Assembly: GCF_014204835.1 (NCBI RefSeq)
Contig: NZ_JACHMD010000001.1
Span: 1,860,001 to 1,924,000, forward strand
DNA: 64,000 nt
Direction: 5' to 3'
From: Microbacterium marinum
GTDB taxonomy: Bacteria; Actinomycetota; Actinomycetes; Actinomycetales; Microbacteriaceae
Shown here piece after piece: positions 53,701 through 62,521 of the stretch (positions within the stretch are counted from its first letter, which is position 1; each line of letters starts with the position of its first letter). Under the pieces are notes generated by a model that saw nothing but the letters and a program-made list of their open reading frames with translations, was not told where the DNA came from and did no database searches. Made by a program: the position numbers and the translations under genes.

Positions 53701-54217
53701 GACCCGAAAGGATCTGCTGACGATCATCGAGGAGCTCGACGAGAGAATGCAGTCGATCTTCACGGCGGCATTCGAGGACACCAAGGCGGCATTCGGCGAG
53801 GTCTTCCCGATCCTCTTCCCGGGCGGAACGGGAAGCATCTCCCTGACCGATCCCGACAACCCGCTGACGACGGGCATCGAGGTCGCGGTGCGTCCTGTCG
53901 GGAAGAAGATCGAGCGACTCTCGCTGCTCTCCGGCGGGGAGCGGTCCTTGGCAGCCGTCGCCCTGCTGACGGCCATCTTCAAGGCGCGACCGAGCCCGTT
54001 CTACATCCTGGACGAGGTCGAGGCCGCCCTGGACGACGCGAATCTCGGCCGCCTGCTCGGCGTGTTCGAACAGCTCCGCGAATCGTCGCAGCTGATCGTC
54101 ATCACCCATCAGAAGCGGACGATGGAGATCGCCGACGCCCTCTACGGCGTCTCGATGCGCCAGGACGGGGTGTCGGCCGTGGTCGGTCAGCGTGTCCGCG
54201 AGCGGGCCGCGATCTGA
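50717..54217 (+). CDS. smc: Chromosome segregation protein SMC
   Basis: This 1166-residue condensin ATPase organises and separates chromosomes with ScpA and ScpB (not in this window). Walker A GPNGSGKSN is at residues 31-39. Two long coiled-coil arms surround a hinge at about 500-620 (VRGLVGDAVKVTPGFEAAVAAALG). The signature LSGGERSLAAVALL and Walker B PFYILDEVEAALDD are near the C-terminus. The ATG behind GGAGG is chosen; the frame upstream is only open by composition. Full length, no interruption. The mutM-smc-ftsY order is common in actinobacteria, with accessory genes inserted here. Confidence 0.97.
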   Translation: MHLKSLTLKGFKSFAQPTSFLLEPGVTCIVGPNGSGKSNVVDALAWVMGEQGAKTLRGGKMEDVIFAGTSTRGPLGRAEVQLTIDNSDGALPIEYSEVTISRTLFRNGSSEYAINGETCRLLDVQELLSDSGLGREMHVIVGQGRLDTVLQASPEERRGFIEEAAGILKHRRRKEKTLRKLEAMETNLTRLSDLAGELRRQLKPLGKQAEIAREAATIAAVVRDAKARLYADELATLRAQLAEHARGEQERHAERLVLQDQAEQAAHRIAALEADQRSEAVDRARAVTFELGQVQERLRGLYSLAGQRLTLLQEEDPTSTDAVTVTQAAIDDAREDIDTIASGLGDAQDAAAAAARDVIRARAELDALDSDIAAQSALVSEHDMRLASLRGRSDAAASKRDALRAAVDRQQRAWDAADERRVEAEATLAAVTSADDAPGAPTGDHAAAYERAQRDANDAESALSAIRDRLHAAERERESLLAETAALGRALDIRNAAAAVVALGQDGVRGLVGDAVKVTPGFEAAVAAALGTLAEGVLVEDLASARDAIEVARREDLGVLDIALAGATVSEAVCPPGCRRAVDVVTGPDGVLAVLADVVIADDLESASAAAGAAAAEGARITVATRAGELVTASTIRAGSGQSRSRLELAAERDAAAQRLAEISVVVDSLREALSDAQGTWDSARARTREALEALRDHDSALAAHAETLNRATVRHEAAVAESERLAVGLRQAIAAADDADATARTAAETLQQALETPRPILDASARDGLLDALEAARSAEMESRLGVETLKERVRAAEARVEQLERQRQRERAAAEEAARRAVIRRAQRALASEVADSLPAILDSVDRSVAQARVELERAEQTRTAVTAELASLRSQDAEVRARLARLTDSVHSLELQIHEKKLHVTSLLERASSELALSEDILLAEYGPDVPILLVEGEDAVPFDRDQQRRRLQEADRKLGQLGRVNPLALEEFAALEQRHSFLTEQLDDLVQTRKDLLTIIEELDERMQSIFTAAFEDTKAAFGEVFPILFPGGTGSISLTDPDNPLTTGIEVAVRPVGKKIERLSLLSGGERSLAAVALLTAIFKARPSPFYILDEVEAALDDANLGRLLGVFEQLRESSQLIVITHQKRTMEIADALYGVSMRQDGVSAVVGQRVRERAAI

Positions 54218-54314
54218 CGTCCCCACGCAGTTCTGCGTACGCCGCCATGGGTACGCAGGCCTGTGTACCCTGTGCACGGGGACGGGGCGTCTCCTGGGGT
54301 GAATGGGGGTTGTG

Positions 54315-54671
54315 ATGACGATGTCGATGCGCAGGGTGACAGGCCGAACAGTGGTCGCGCTTCTCGTGGCGGGGGCGCTCGTGGGTTCTCCGGCGGCGGC
54401 GTCGGCCGTGATGGTGTCGACGACGTCGGTTGTCGCGGGGACTGCGGTGCACCTCGTGCCCGCGAAGAAGCCCACGGTGAAGACGTTCGCGAACTGCACC
54501 GCGCTCAACAAGGTGCACAAGGGCGGCGTGGCCAAGGCAGGCGTGAAGTACAACAAGGTGAGCGGGAAGAACAAGCCGTTCAAGGTCAAGCCGACCTTCT
54601 CCACCGCGCTGTACCAGGCGAACTCGAAGATGGACCGCGACAAGGACGGCATCGCCTGCGAGAAGGGCTGA
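54315..54671 (+). CDS. Secreted Excalibur-domain calcium-binding protein
   Basis: This 118-residue protein has a signal peptide (RVTGRTVVALLVAGALVGSPAAASA) and a C-terminal Excalibur domain starting at FANCTALNKVHKGGV and ending in the calcium-binding DRDKDGIACE, with two conserved cysteines. The ATG with GGGGG 5 nt upstream is chosen; another in-frame ATG lies 12 nt before. It is an extracellular or wall-associated protein; its partner is unknown. It sits between smc and ftsY as a small insertion. A TGCGTAC/GTACGCA hairpin upstream (54234-54257) may end smc. Confidence 0.88.
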   Translation: MTMSMRRVTGRTVVALLVAGALVGSPAAASAVMVSTTSVVAGTAVHLVPAKKPTVKTFANCTALNKVHKGGVAKAGVKYNKVSGKNKPFKVKPTFSTALYQANSKMDRDKDGIACEKG

Positions 54672-54694
54672 TCGGGTCAACTAGCCTGGAGATC

Positions 54695-55567
54695 ATGGCG
54701 GAAAGCTCCTGGTCCCTCGGTCGCGCACTGCGCGGCATGTTCGTGAAGCCGACGATCGACGAGACGACGTGGGATGACCTCGAGACCGCTCTGCTCACCG
54801 CCGATTTCGGGCCGGACATCTCGGAGCGCATCGTCGAGGAGCTGCGGGAGAAGGTCGATCGCTATCGCACCACCGATCCGAAGGATCTCCAGCGGATGCT
54901 CCGCGAGACGCTCGAAGAGCACTTCGCCAAGTTCGACACCACACTCAGGCTCAGCGAGCGTCCCGCCGTGGTCCTCGTCGTCGGAGTCAACGGCGTCGGC
55001 AAGACGACGACCATCGGGAAGTTCGCGGCCTACCTGCGCCGGTTCCAGCGCACCGTCGTCGTCGGAGCGGCGGACACGTTCCGCGCCGCGGCGGTCGAGC
55101 AGCTCGCGACGTGGGCCGAGCGTGGGGGAGCGAGCATCGTCCGGCCTCAGCACGAGGGGCAGGACCCTGCCTCCGTGGCCTATCAGACGATCGAGCACGC
55201 GATCCGGACGGGGACGGAGATCGTCCTCGTCGACACCGCAGGTCGGCTGCACACCAAGGGCGGGCTCATGGACGAGCTCACGAAGATCCGCCGCGTGATC
55301 GAGAAGCAGGCGCCGATCAGCGAGGTCCTCCTCGTCCTGGACGCGACGACCGGACAGAACGGCGTCATGCAGGCCGAGGCGTTCCTCGAGCATGCGGGAG
55401 TCACCGGCCTCGTGCTCACCAAACTCGACGGGTCCGCGCGCGGTGGCTTCGTGCTGGCGGTTCAGGAGCGCACCGGCATCCCCGTCAAACTCCTCGGCCA
55501 GGGCGAGGGCATCGGCGATCTCACGGGGTTCACACCGCACGTCTTCGCTGCAGCGCTCGTCGATTGA
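54695..55567 (+). CDS. ftsY: Signal recognition particle receptor FtsY
   Basis: This 290-residue GTPase docks SRP-ribosome complexes at the membrane with Ffh. It has the N domain and the G domain with GVNGVGKTTTIGKFA (about residues 99-113), DTFRAAAVEQL, DTAGRLHTKGGLM and TKLDGSARGG. The acidic membrane-targeting A domain is essentially absent, as in some actinobacteria. TAGCCT (54682-54687) lies 7 nt before the ATG, suggesting a leaderless mRNA. Confidence 0.96.
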   Translation: MAESSWSLGRALRGMFVKPTIDETTWDDLETALLTADFGPDISERIVEELREKVDRYRTTDPKDLQRMLRETLEEHFAKFDTTLRLSERPAVVLVVGVNGVGKTTTIGKFAAYLRRFQRTVVVGAADTFRAAAVEQLATWAERGGASIVRPQHEGQDPASVAYQTIEHAIRTGTEIVLVDTAGRLHTKGGLMDELTKIRRVIEKQAPISEVLLVLDATTGQNGVMQAEAFLEHAGVTGLVLTKLDGSARGGFVLAVQERTGIPVKLLGQGEGIGDLTGFTPHVFAAALVD

Positions 55568-55613
55568 CGGAGCGCCGCTCGCGCGGCGACGGCAAGGCTG
55601 GTTTCATGGACCC

Positions 55614-56114
55614 ATGGCGATCGAGCACGACTACTTCGGACTCCTCGAGTCCGGTCCGGACGGATCGATCTTCTGGTCGGAAGTCGTCGACTTCGGCGAT
55701 CAGCGGGTCACGGTCGACCTGACCGCGCCCGATCAGGACGACGTGTCGATCGCCGCCCTCGATGTGGCGGCGGCGATGATCGCGGCGCTCGAGGACATCG
55801 ACCTCCGATCCCGCAACGCGATGGTGTCCGAGTTGGATGACCGCACGAGCGAGGTGACCGAGTACATCCTCCAACAGCAGGAAGTCCTCGGGGAGGACAT
55901 CGATGATCTGCTGGTGGACGTGTCAGGCGATGTCCACATGGACGTCATCCGGTCGCTGCAGCTGATGAGCATGACGATCCTCGCCGACGAGCATGGCGGC
56001 AAGGATCCCTTCGCCGTCCTGGAGTACGCGCTGGATCCCGATTCCACCGACGACGTCCTCCTGGTCAACTTGAATGTGGACGGGTCGGTGCAATCGGTCA
56101 CCAGCGCTGACTGA
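55614..56114 (+). CDS. DUF2004-like acidic protein, unknown function
   Basis: This 166-residue soluble, strongly acidic protein starts MAIEHDYFGLLESGPDGSIFWSE and ends DVLLVNLNVDGSVQSVTSAD. The N-terminal DYFG and the overall pattern resemble DUF2004-type proteins; the match is by recollection. An alternative start 12 nt upstream is unlikely. No catalytic motif is seen. It follows ftsY by 46 bp and may belong to the same transcript. Confidence 0.75.
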   Translation: MAIEHDYFGLLESGPDGSIFWSEVVDFGDQRVTVDLTAPDQDDVSIAALDVAAAMIAALEDIDLRSRNAMVSELDDRTSEVTEYILQQQEVLGEDIDDLLVDVSGDVHMDVIRSLQLMSMTILADEHGGKDPFAVLEYALDPDSTDDVLLVNLNVDGSVQSVTSAD

Positions 56115-56129
56115 GGCGATCGGGTCGGA

Positions 56130-56528
56130 TCAGTCGTCGGCGGCGTTCGCCCAGTCGAGCGCCTGCTGCAGTACCGCGAGATCGCGGTACCACGTGCGGA
56201 CCTCGGTTCGGCAGCGAACGCGTTCGACACGCGTGTCGTACTCGCTGCACTCCGCGAGGGCCTCGGAGTCGGTCGGCGGGAAGAGGCCGCTGCCGTCGGC
56301 GTAGAGGATCTCGAACCCGTTCGCGGCGTCGCCGGTCACCTGGACGACCGTGTCGGGCGGGGGTGCGGCGTCGGCGGCGCTGCTGCTGAGGGTGGGCATC
56401 AGCAGTGTCCCTCCTGCGGCGAGTCCCACCGCGAGCACCGCCCAGGGCGCCCGTCGCGCCCACTGCCGGCTCGATACCGTCCGTCCCTCCGTGCCCCCGC
56501 TGAGCGTGCTCTCCATGGTCGTGCGCAT
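56130..56528 (-). CDS. Secreted or membrane-anchored small protein, unknown function
   Basis: This 132-residue protein has one N-terminal hydrophobic segment (PWAVLAVGLAAGGTLLMPTLSS) after a basic region, then an extracytoplasmic domain with two cysteines (ECSE and RCRTEVRTWYRDLAVLQQALDWANA). The start MRTTMEST is chosen because GAAGGGAG lies 4 nt upstream. It is convergent with the DUF2004-like gene. No family recognised. Confidence 0.75.
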   Translation of the reverse strand: MRTTMESTLSGGTEGRTVSSRQWARRAPWAVLAVGLAAGGTLLMPTLSSSAADAAPPPDTVVQVTGDAANGFEILYADGSGLFPPTDSEALAECSEYDTRVERVRCRTEVRTWYRDLAVLQQALDWANAADD

Positions 56529-56665
56529 CGTTCTCCCTTCCGTCCGAGCGCCGGCGGTCGCGAGCGCTCGGCCCACACGCTACGAAAGGTCGCGGCTGAG
56601 CAACTCGATCGCCTCGCCTCCGGGTGAACGTCGGGCCCGTCGCTGTGCTGGGGAGGAGGTGCCGA

Positions 56666-57688
56666 TCAGACGGCGCGGAGGAAGCCGTCTTCCCGTGCGG
56701 CATCCGCCAGATGCGCCAGCTCGGGGGCGATCTCTCGTCCTTGTGACTGCATGGATGCCGCCCAGAGGCGCCCGGCACGGTACGACGAGCGCACGAGCGG
56801 TCCCGCGAGGACTCCGAGGAATCCGAGGTCCTCTGCGATCGTGCGGAGGTCCACGAACTCGGCGGGCGTCACCCAGCGGGCGACCGGGAGGTGACGGGGA
56901 GTGGGGCGCAGATACTGCGTGAGCGTGAGGATGTCCGTCCCTGCCGACCGCAGGTCCTTCATTGCCTCCACCACCTCGTCGGGCTTCTCGCCCATCCCGA
57001 GGATGAGGTTCGACTTCGTGATCAGACCGGCATCCCTGGCGAGGGTGAGCACACGAAGCGATCGTTCATAACGGAAGGCGGGACGAACGCGCTTGAAGAT
57101 CCGCGGCACCGTCTCGACATTGTGGGCGAAGACTTCAGGACGGGACTCGAACACCTCGCTCAACAGGCCCGGGTCGCCGTTGAAGTCGGTCGCCAGGAGC
57201 TCGATTCCCGTTCCCGGATTGAGCGAGCGAATCTGGCGGACGGTCTCGGCGTTCAGCCACGCCCCACCGTCGGGCAGGTCGTCTCGGGCGACGCAGGTCA
57301 CCGTCGCGTACCGGAGCTGCATCCGCCGAACGCTCTCGGCCACGCGGCGGGGTTCGTCGATGTCGTAGGCCGCAGGTTTTCCAGTATCGATCTGACAGAA
57401 GTCGCACCGCCGGGTGCACTGCGAACCCCCGATGAGGAAGGTCGCCTCGCGGTCCTCCCAGCACTCGTAGATGTTCGGGCACCCCGCCTCCTGGCAGACG
57501 GTGTGCAGACCCTCGTCCTTCACGAGTGTGTGGAGATCCCGGTACGCGGGTCCCATCGCCGCGCGGGTCTTGATCCATTCGGGTTTGCGTTCGATCGGTG
57601 TCTGCGCGTTGCGGACCTCGAGGCGAAGCAGCTTCCGCCCGCCGGGCGCGCTCGCACCGGCACCGTCGGCCTGACCGCAGGCGCTCAC
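56666..57688 (-). CDS. lipA: Lipoyl synthase
   Basis: This 340-residue radical-SAM enzyme inserts two sulfurs into protein-bound octanoyl groups. The auxiliary cluster ligands C65, C70 and C76 lie in [12 protein letters not shown]. The radical-SAM cluster ligands C91, C95 and C98 lie in CTRRCDFC. The C-terminal serine ligand is in [10 protein letters not shown]. The GTG start overlaps the lipB stop (GTGA), so lipB and lipA are translationally coupled. Length is normal. Confidence 0.97.
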   Translation of the reverse strand: MSACGQADGAGASAPGGRKLLRLEVRNAQTPIERKPEWIKTRAAMGPAYRDLHTLVKDEGLHTVCQEAGCPNIYECWEDREATFLIGGSQCTRRCDFCQIDTGKPAAYDIDEPRRVAESVRRMQLRYATVTCVARDDLPDGGAWLNAETVRQIRSLNPGTGIELLATDFNGDPGLLSEVFESRPEVFAHNVETVPRIFKRVRPAFRYERSLRVLTLARDAGLITKSNLILGMGEKPDEVVEAMKDLRSAGTDILTLTQYLRPTPRHLPVARWVTPAEFVDLRTIAEDLGFLGVLAGPLVRSSYRAGRLWAASMQSQGREIAPELAHLADAAREDGFLRAV

Positions 57689-58326
57689 GCGGCGACTCCG
57701 ACGCCGTAAGCCGAGGCGAACGCGGGGGAGAGCGCCTCCGCGAACGCGGCCGGCGTCACCACCGCGCCCAGCACATCGCTGAGGGAGGTCACCCCGGCAT
57801 CCGTGATACCGCACGGCACGATGGCGGAGAACGGGTCGAGGGAGTTGCTGCAGTTCACCGCGAAGCCGTGCATCGTCGTCGCCCGCTCCACACGGACGCC
57901 GACGGCGGCGATCTTGTCGAGCCGTCCGTTCGCCCGGACCCAGACCCCGCTCCGGCCCGGCACCGTGAGAGGGTCGATGCCCCAGGTCCGGAGGACCGCG
58001 ACGAGGACATCCTCGATCCGGCGCACATGAGCGACGACATCGACGGGGTCAGGCAACCGGACGATCGGGTATCCGACGAGCTGACCCGGCCCGTGCCAGG
58101 TGATCTTGCCGCCCCGGTCGACGTCGACCACCGCCGTTCCGTCGGTCGGTCGTTCGCTGGGGAGGGTGCGCGCACCCGCGGTGTAGACGGCCTCGTGCTC
58201 GAGGAGGAGGAGGGTGTCCCTCGCCCGTCCCGATGCGACTTCGGCGTGCGTGCGGCGCTGGAGGTCCCAGCCCGCGTGGTACGGAACGAAGGAGGGTGCG
58301 AGCCCCACGGTCCGGATATCGATCAT
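57685..58326 (-). CDS. lipB: Octanoyl-(acyl-carrier protein) protein transferase
   Basis: This 213-residue enzyme transfers octanoate from ACP to lipoyl domains, the step before LipA. The catalytic pair is C172 in [13 protein letters not shown] and K138 in [13 protein letters not shown], and [16 protein letters not shown] is the conserved lipoate-binding segment. The ATG giving MIDIRTVG has GGAGG upstream; the longer open frame runs into the divergent tetR gene and is rejected. The start is 58 bp from the tetR start. Confidence 0.96.
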   Translation of the reverse strand: MIDIRTVGLAPSFVPYHAGWDLQRRTHAEVASGRARDTLLLLEHEAVYTAGARTLPSERPTDGTAVVDVDRGGKITWHGPGQLVGYPIVRLPDPVDVVAHVRRIEDVLVAVLRTWGIDPLTVPGRSGVWVRANGRLDKIAAVGVRVERATTMHGFAVNCSNSLDPFSAIVPCGITDAGVTSLSDVLGAVVTPAAFAEALSPAFASAYGVGVAA

Positions 58327-58344
58327 CCATGCCTCCGGTAGTTC

Positions 58345-58359
58345 TTGGACGGTGTCCAA
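58345..58359. promoter_or_regulatory. Perfect 15-bp operator palindrome between lipB and tetR
   Basis: TTGGAC-GGT-GTCCAA is a perfect 6+3+6 palindrome 25 bp before the tetR ATG and 18 bp before the lipB start. TACAGT (58373-58378) would be the tetR -10. This is the expected autoregulatory operator of the adjacent TetR protein and could also touch lipBA expression. Confidence 0.8.
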
Positions 58360-58384
58360 CAACATACATCGGTACAGTGATCCC

Positions 58385-58933
58385 ATGTCGACCGGCCGCC
58401 CGAAAGCCTCCTCGCGGGAGACGATCTCCGAGGCCGCCTGCGAGCTCTTCCTGGAGCAGGGATACGAGCGGACGGCGGTCGCCGACATCGCGGCGCGCGC
58501 GGGCGTGAGCAGGTCGAGCTTCTTCAACTACTTCGAATCGAAGGCGGCGATCCTCTGGGCCGGCTTCGACGCGCGGATCGACGAGCTCACGAAGCGGCTC
58601 GACGACACGGGTCTGCGTGAAGCGGTGGAATCCATCGCCTCCGACTTCACCCCGGACGCCCTCGCACTCGCGTTCAAGAACGCCGATGCGATGCAGGTGG
58701 GTGATGAGCTGGAACGGGATGCCGGCCTGCGGCAGGCCAGGATCGCCGCGGCCATCTCCCAGCGCCTCCGCGCACAGGGCGTCGGCGCGCTGCGCGCGGA
58801 CGTCGTCGGCGCGGCCCACGCCGGCGCGGTGATGGCCGCCGTCCGGCAGTGGGCGCAGGACGGGGCGGGCCGTCGACCGCTGTCCGTGCGGCTCGGCGAC
58901 GCGCTCGACATCGCGAGGCTCACGCTCGCGTAA
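58385..58933 (+). CDS. TetR-family transcriptional regulator
   Basis: This 182-residue regulator has an N-terminal HTH domain ([48 protein letters not shown], residues about 10-57). The ligand domain resembles acyl-CoA-sensing-type TetRs only loosely. The ATG fits the domain start. It is placed between lipB and ffh, 12 bp before ffh, with no transporter or enzyme to suggest a ligand. The perfect palindrome upstream is its likely binding site. Confidence 0.92.
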   Translation: MSTGRPKASSRETISEAACELFLEQGYERTAVADIAARAGVSRSSFFNYFESKAAILWAGFDARIDELTKRLDDTGLREAVESIASDFTPDALALAFKNADAMQVGDELERDAGLRQARIAAAISQRLRAQGVGALRADVVGAAHAGAVMAAVRQWAQDGAGRRPLSVRLGDALDIARLTLA

Positions 58934-58945
58934 ACTTGCGTCATC

Positions 58946-60499
58946 ATGGCAACTTTCGGCACGCTCTCCGATCGGCTCACCGAGACCTTCCGCACGCTCC
59001 GCACCAAGGGGAAGCTCTCCGCGGCCGACATCGACGGCACGGTGCGCGAGATCCGTCGCGCTCTCCTCGATGCCGACGTCGCCTTGACGGTGGTCAAGGA
59101 CTTCACCGGCAAGGTGCGCGAGCGTGCGCTGGGCGACGAGGTCAACCGGGCGCTCAACCCCGCGCAGCAGGTCGTCCAGATCGTCAATGAGGAGCTGGTC
59201 GGCATCCTCGGTGGCCAGCAGCGACGGCTCCAGTTCGCCAAGCAGCCCCCGACGGTCATCATGCTCGCGGGTCTCCAGGGCTCGGGAAAGACGACCTTCG
59301 CGGGAAAGCTCGCCAAGCAGCTCGAGAAGGACGGCCACACGCCGCTTCTCGTCGCCTGCGACCTGCAGCGACCGAACGCCGTGAACCAGCTGCAGGTAGT
59401 CGCGGAGCGCGCGGGTGCCGCGATCTACGCCCCGGAGCCGGGCAACGGCACCGGTGATCCCGTCAAGGTCGCTCGCGATGGCGTGGAGCACGCCCGGCGC
59501 CAGCAGCACGACGTCGTCATCATCGACACCGCCGGCCGTCTCGGTGTGGACGCCGAGCTGATGAAGCAGGCCTCCGACATCCGTCGCGCCACGGACCCCG
59601 ACGAGGTCCTCTTCGTCATCGACTCGATGATCGGTCAAGATGCCGTCGCGACCGCGAAGGCCTTCCAGGACGGTGTCGACTTCACCGGCGTCGTACTCTC
59701 CAAGCTCGACGGCGACGCGCGCGGCGGCGCGGCCCTCTCGGTCGCCTCGATCACGGGGCGCCCGATCATCTTCGCCTCGACCGGCGAAGGGCTCGACGAC
59801 CTCGAGGCGTTCCACCCCGACCGCATGGCCAGCCGGATCCTCGACCTCGGCGACATCCTCACACTCATCGAACAGGCGCAGCAGGCCTTCGATGAGGAGG
59901 AGGCGCAGAAGGTCGCCGAGAAGCTCGCCAGCGAGCAGTTCACCCTCGAGGACTTCCTCGAGCAGCTTCAACAGGTCCGGAAGATGGGCTCGATGAAGAA
60001 GATGCTCGGGATGCTCCCGGGCATGGGCCAGATGAAGCAGCAGATCGACAGCTTCGACGAACGCGAGATCGACCGCACCGAGGCGATCATCCGGTCGATG
60101 ACCCCGGTGGAGCGTCGGAACCCGAAGGTGCTCAACGGGTCCCGTCGACTGCGCATCGCGCGGGGATCGGGAATGACCGTGACCGACGTGAATCAGCTGG
60201 TGCAGCGCTTCGACCAGGCCGCGAAGATGATGAAGACCGTGGCGCGAGGTGGCGTCCCCAGCATGCCCGGCATGGGAGCGGTCGGCGGCAAGCCCGGCGC
60301 CTCGAGCAAGCGCGGCAACAAGAAGCAGAAGTCCTCCGGTGGCTCGCGCTCGGGGAACCCGGCCAAGCGCGCTGCGGAGAATGCCGGGCTGACCGCTGCC
60401 GCCTCCGCTCCGACCGGCTCCGGCTTCGGCCTGGGTGGGGCGTCGCAGCCTTCCGAGGCTGATCTCGCGGAGATCCAGAAGCTCTTCGGCAAGGGCTGA
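58946..60499 (+). CDS. ffh: Signal recognition particle protein Ffh
   Basis: This 517-residue SRP54 GTPase binds signal sequences and 4.5S RNA. The NG domain has GLQGSGKTTFAGKLA (about residue 109), DTAGRLGVD and LSKLDGDARGG. The C-terminal M domain is Met-rich (MGSMKKMLGMLPGMGQMKQQ and later GGVPSMPGMGAV) with the RNA-binding SRRLRIARGSGMTVTDVNQLV. TAAACT (58931-58936) lies 9 nt before the ATG, another leaderless-like layout. The tail is long and Lys/Ser/Gly-rich. Confidence 0.97.
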   Translation: MATFGTLSDRLTETFRTLRTKGKLSAADIDGTVREIRRALLDADVALTVVKDFTGKVRERALGDEVNRALNPAQQVVQIVNEELVGILGGQQRRLQFAKQPPTVIMLAGLQGSGKTTFAGKLAKQLEKDGHTPLLVACDLQRPNAVNQLQVVAERAGAAIYAPEPGNGTGDPVKVARDGVEHARRQQHDVVIIDTAGRLGVDAELMKQASDIRRATDPDEVLFVIDSMIGQDAVATAKAFQDGVDFTGVVLSKLDGDARGGAALSVASITGRPIIFASTGEGLDDLEAFHPDRMASRILDLGDILTLIEQAQQAFDEEEAQKVAEKLASEQFTLEDFLEQLQQVRKMGSMKKMLGMLPGMGQMKQQIDSFDEREIDRTEAIIRSMTPVERRNPKVLNGSRRLRIARGSGMTVTDVNQLVQRFDQAAKMMKTVARGGVPSMPGMGAVGGKPGASSKRGNKKQKSSGGSRSGNPAKRAAENAGLTAAASAPTGSGFGLGGASQPSEADLAEIQKLFGKG

Positions 60500-60529
60500 G
60501 CCCGGAGGTGGGTCCTCCGGGCTCAGCCC
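60493..60529. terminator. Bidirectional terminator containing both stop codons
   Basis: A perfect 16-bp stem (GGGCTGAGCCCGGAGG at 60493-60508 with 60514-60529) has a 5-nt loop. The ffh TGA (60497-60499) and the TGA of the convergent ligase gene lie inside the two arms. Confidence 0.9.
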
Positions 60530-61680
60530 AGCGAGACGGTCTCGCGGAGCGTGGGACCGCCCCGGAACTCCCGGATGAGGTGTTGGACGACCTCGCGGAG
60601 GTCGCCGTCGGCGGCATCCGCGACCCTGATCTGACGGGCGTAGCTCGCTCCCTGGTCGAGGATCGTGCGCACGCCCGCGAACTCCTTCGCGCAGTGGAGC
60701 TCGGCGGCGATGGGTTCCAGAGCATCGACCAGTTCGCGCAGATGCTCTCCGACGAGGCGTTCGGTGCCGGCCGCATCAACGATCACTTTGGCGTCGAGCC
60801 CGTAGCGCGCCGCGCGCCACTTGTTCTCGCGGACGAACCACGACTGGATCGTCGGGAGCTCCCGGCCCTCGTCGATCATGCGGGAGAAGTGCTCGGCAAG
60901 GACCTGGACGAGAGCGGCGACGGCAGCGAGCTCGGGGAGGGTCGACATCCCGTCGCACGCGCGGATCTCGATCGTCCCCCATCTCGGGGCGGGACGGATG
61001 TCCCAGCGGACCTCCGTGGCGTCCTCCATCACCCCGGTGCGAACCATGTCTTCGAGGTACCCCTCGTATTCCGACCACGACGTCAGCGGCCAGGGGAGAC
61101 CCGCGGTCGGGAGCTGCTGGAAGACGAGAGCGCGATTGGACGCGTAGCCCGTTCTGTCACCGGCCCAGAACGGGCTCGAGGCCGACAGCGCCTGCAGATG
61201 ACCGAGGTATCCGGACAGCGCGTTGATCATCGGGAAGACCTTCGCGACGTCCTCGACGCCGACGTGGACGTGGATGCCCCAGATGAGCATGTTCCGCCCC
61301 CACCACTGGGTGCGCTCGACGAGCTTGTGATACCGCGTCTTGTCGGTGACCTGCTGGTCGTACCAGCGCGCGAAGGGGTGGCTCCCCGCGCAGAGCAACT
61401 CGATGCCGTGGGGGTCGGTCACGGTACGGACTGCGCGAATGGCATCGGCGATGTCGTCGACCGCGGCAGCGACCGTGTCGCCCACGCCGCTGGTCACCTC
61501 GATCGTGTTCGTGAGGAGCTCGCCCGTGACGGTGTGACGCTCGTGCTCGGTCGCCGCCTCCACGACCTCGAGCACCTCCGGCGCCCGGGGGACCAGGTCG
61601 CCGCTGTCGCGGTCGGCGAGCATGATCTCCCATTCGATGCCGACCGTCGAGCGAGCGGAGGGCGCGAAGCTGACCGTCAT
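60523..61680 (-). CDS. Carboxylate-amine ligase, YbdK/GCS2 family
   Basis: This 385-residue protein belongs to the glutamate-cysteine ligase type 2 (YbdK) family, enzymes that join an amine to a glutamate-like carboxylate with ATP. It has the N-terminal [15 protein letters not shown], the nucleotide/metal segment [16 protein letters not shown], and [26 protein letters not shown]. The start MTVSFAPS is preferred because the domain begins at once. In actinobacteria the related EgtA makes gamma-glutamylcysteine for ergothioneine; here the substrate is open. It stands alone. Confidence 0.9.
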   Translation of the reverse strand: MTVSFAPSARSTVGIEWEIMLADRDSGDLVPRAPEVLEVVEAATEHERHTVTGELLTNTIEVTSGVGDTVAAAVDDIADAIRAVRTVTDPHGIELLCAGSHPFARWYDQQVTDKTRYHKLVERTQWWGRNMLIWGIHVHVGVEDVAKVFPMINALSGYLGHLQALSASSPFWAGDRTGYASNRALVFQQLPTAGLPWPLTSWSEYEGYLEDMVRTGVMEDATEVRWDIRPAPRWGTIEIRACDGMSTLPELAAVAALVQVLAEHFSRMIDEGRELPTIQSWFVRENKWRAARYGLDAKVIVDAAGTERLVGEHLRELVDALEPIAAELHCAKEFAGVRTILDQGASYARQIRVADAADGDLREVVQHLIREFRGGPTLRETVSLG

Positions 61681-61865
61681 GGGGCCAGTGTGGCACGCCG
61701 TTCGACGTGTTCGCGGCATCCCTCGCTATCTGGCAGAATGGACGGTTGGACCGCCTTGCTCGACCCTCTATCCAGCTCGGAGGTCCACCGCAGAGCTCCC
61801 GCCGGGTGTGCACCCCACGCTCCAGGCGACGTTCATCACCTTTCACAACACCATTCAGGAGAATT

Positions 61866-62285
61866 GTGGCTGTCAAGATCCGTCTGAAGCGCCTCGGCAA
61901 GATCCGCGCCCCCTACTACCGCATCGTCGTCGCCGACTCGCGCACCAAGCGCGACGGCCGCGTGATCGAAGAGATCGGCAAGTACCACCCCACCGAGGAG
62001 CCCTCGTTCATCGAGGTCGACTCCGAGCGTGCCCAGTACTGGCTCTCCGTCGGCGCGCAGCCGACCGAGCAGGTCGCGGCCATCCTCAAGCTGACCGGCG
62101 ACTGGGGCAAGTTCAAGGGCGACAAGAACGCCGTCTCGACGGTCAAGACCGCCGCGGCGAAGGAAGAGTTCGTCGTGGACTCGTCCAAGAAGTCCGTCGT
62201 GAAGCCGAAGGCGGAGAAGAAGGCCGAAGAGCCCGCCGCCGAGGTTGCGACCGACGCGCCGGCCGAGTCGACCGACGCCGAGTAA
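61866..62285 (+). CDS. rpsP: 30S ribosomal protein S16
   Basis: This 139-residue protein starts [26 protein letters not shown], the S16 signature, followed by a Lys/Ala/Glu-rich C-terminal extension (from about residue 85) typical of actinobacterial S16. The GTG follows GGAGAATT. It begins the rpsP-KH-rimM-trmD ribosome/tRNA maturation operon. A TGGCAGAATGG sequence near 61730 may hold the promoter -10; the 185-bp gap otherwise shows no feature. Confidence 0.96.
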   Translation: MAVKIRLKRLGKIRAPYYRIVVADSRTKRDGRVIEEIGKYHPTEEPSFIEVDSERAQYWLSVGAQPTEQVAAILKLTGDWGKFKGDKNAVSTVKTAAAKEEFVVDSSKKSVVKPKAEKKAEEPAAEVATDAPAESTDAE

Positions 62286-62289
62286 TCCG

Positions 62290-62520
62290 TTGCTGCCCGC
62301 CGCGCTCGAGCACATCGTCAAGGGGATCGTCGATCACCCCGACGATGTGACCATCCGTTCCAGCACGTCGCCCCGCGGCGATGTCCTGGAAGTTCGCGTG
62401 CACCCCGATGACCGGGGTCGCGTGATCGGGCGCGGCGGTCGCACGGCGAAAGCCCTGCGGACGCTGGTGTCGGCTCTCGCCGACGGGCGACGCGTCCGCG
62501 TCGATGTGGCGGACGACTGA
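62290..62520 (+). CDS. khpA: KH-domain RNA-binding protein (KhpA type)
   Basis: This 76-residue single KH domain carries the GxxG loop as GRVIGRGGRTAKALRTLVSA (GRGG at residues 47-50). KhpA-type proteins bind RNA with KhpB and influence cell division and wall synthesis in Gram-positives (family knowledge). The start is probably a TTG 4 bp after rpsP; a CTG next to it is also possible. It sits between rpsP and rimM as in most actinobacteria. Confidence 0.92.
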   Translation: MLPAALEHIVKGIVDHPDDVTIRSSTSPRGDVLEVRVHPDDRGRVIGRGGRTAKALRTLVSALADGRRVRVDVADD

Positions 62521-62521
62521 G

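Noticed and set aside
52634..54652. Long minus-strand open frame opposite the second half of smc
   Set aside because: smc is complete on the plus strand with all ATPase motifs; the antisense frame is compositional.
58214..58384. Upstream extensions of tetR and lipB into each other
   Set aside because: Both long frames are open by composition only; the palindromic operator and binding sites place the real starts at 58385 and 58326.
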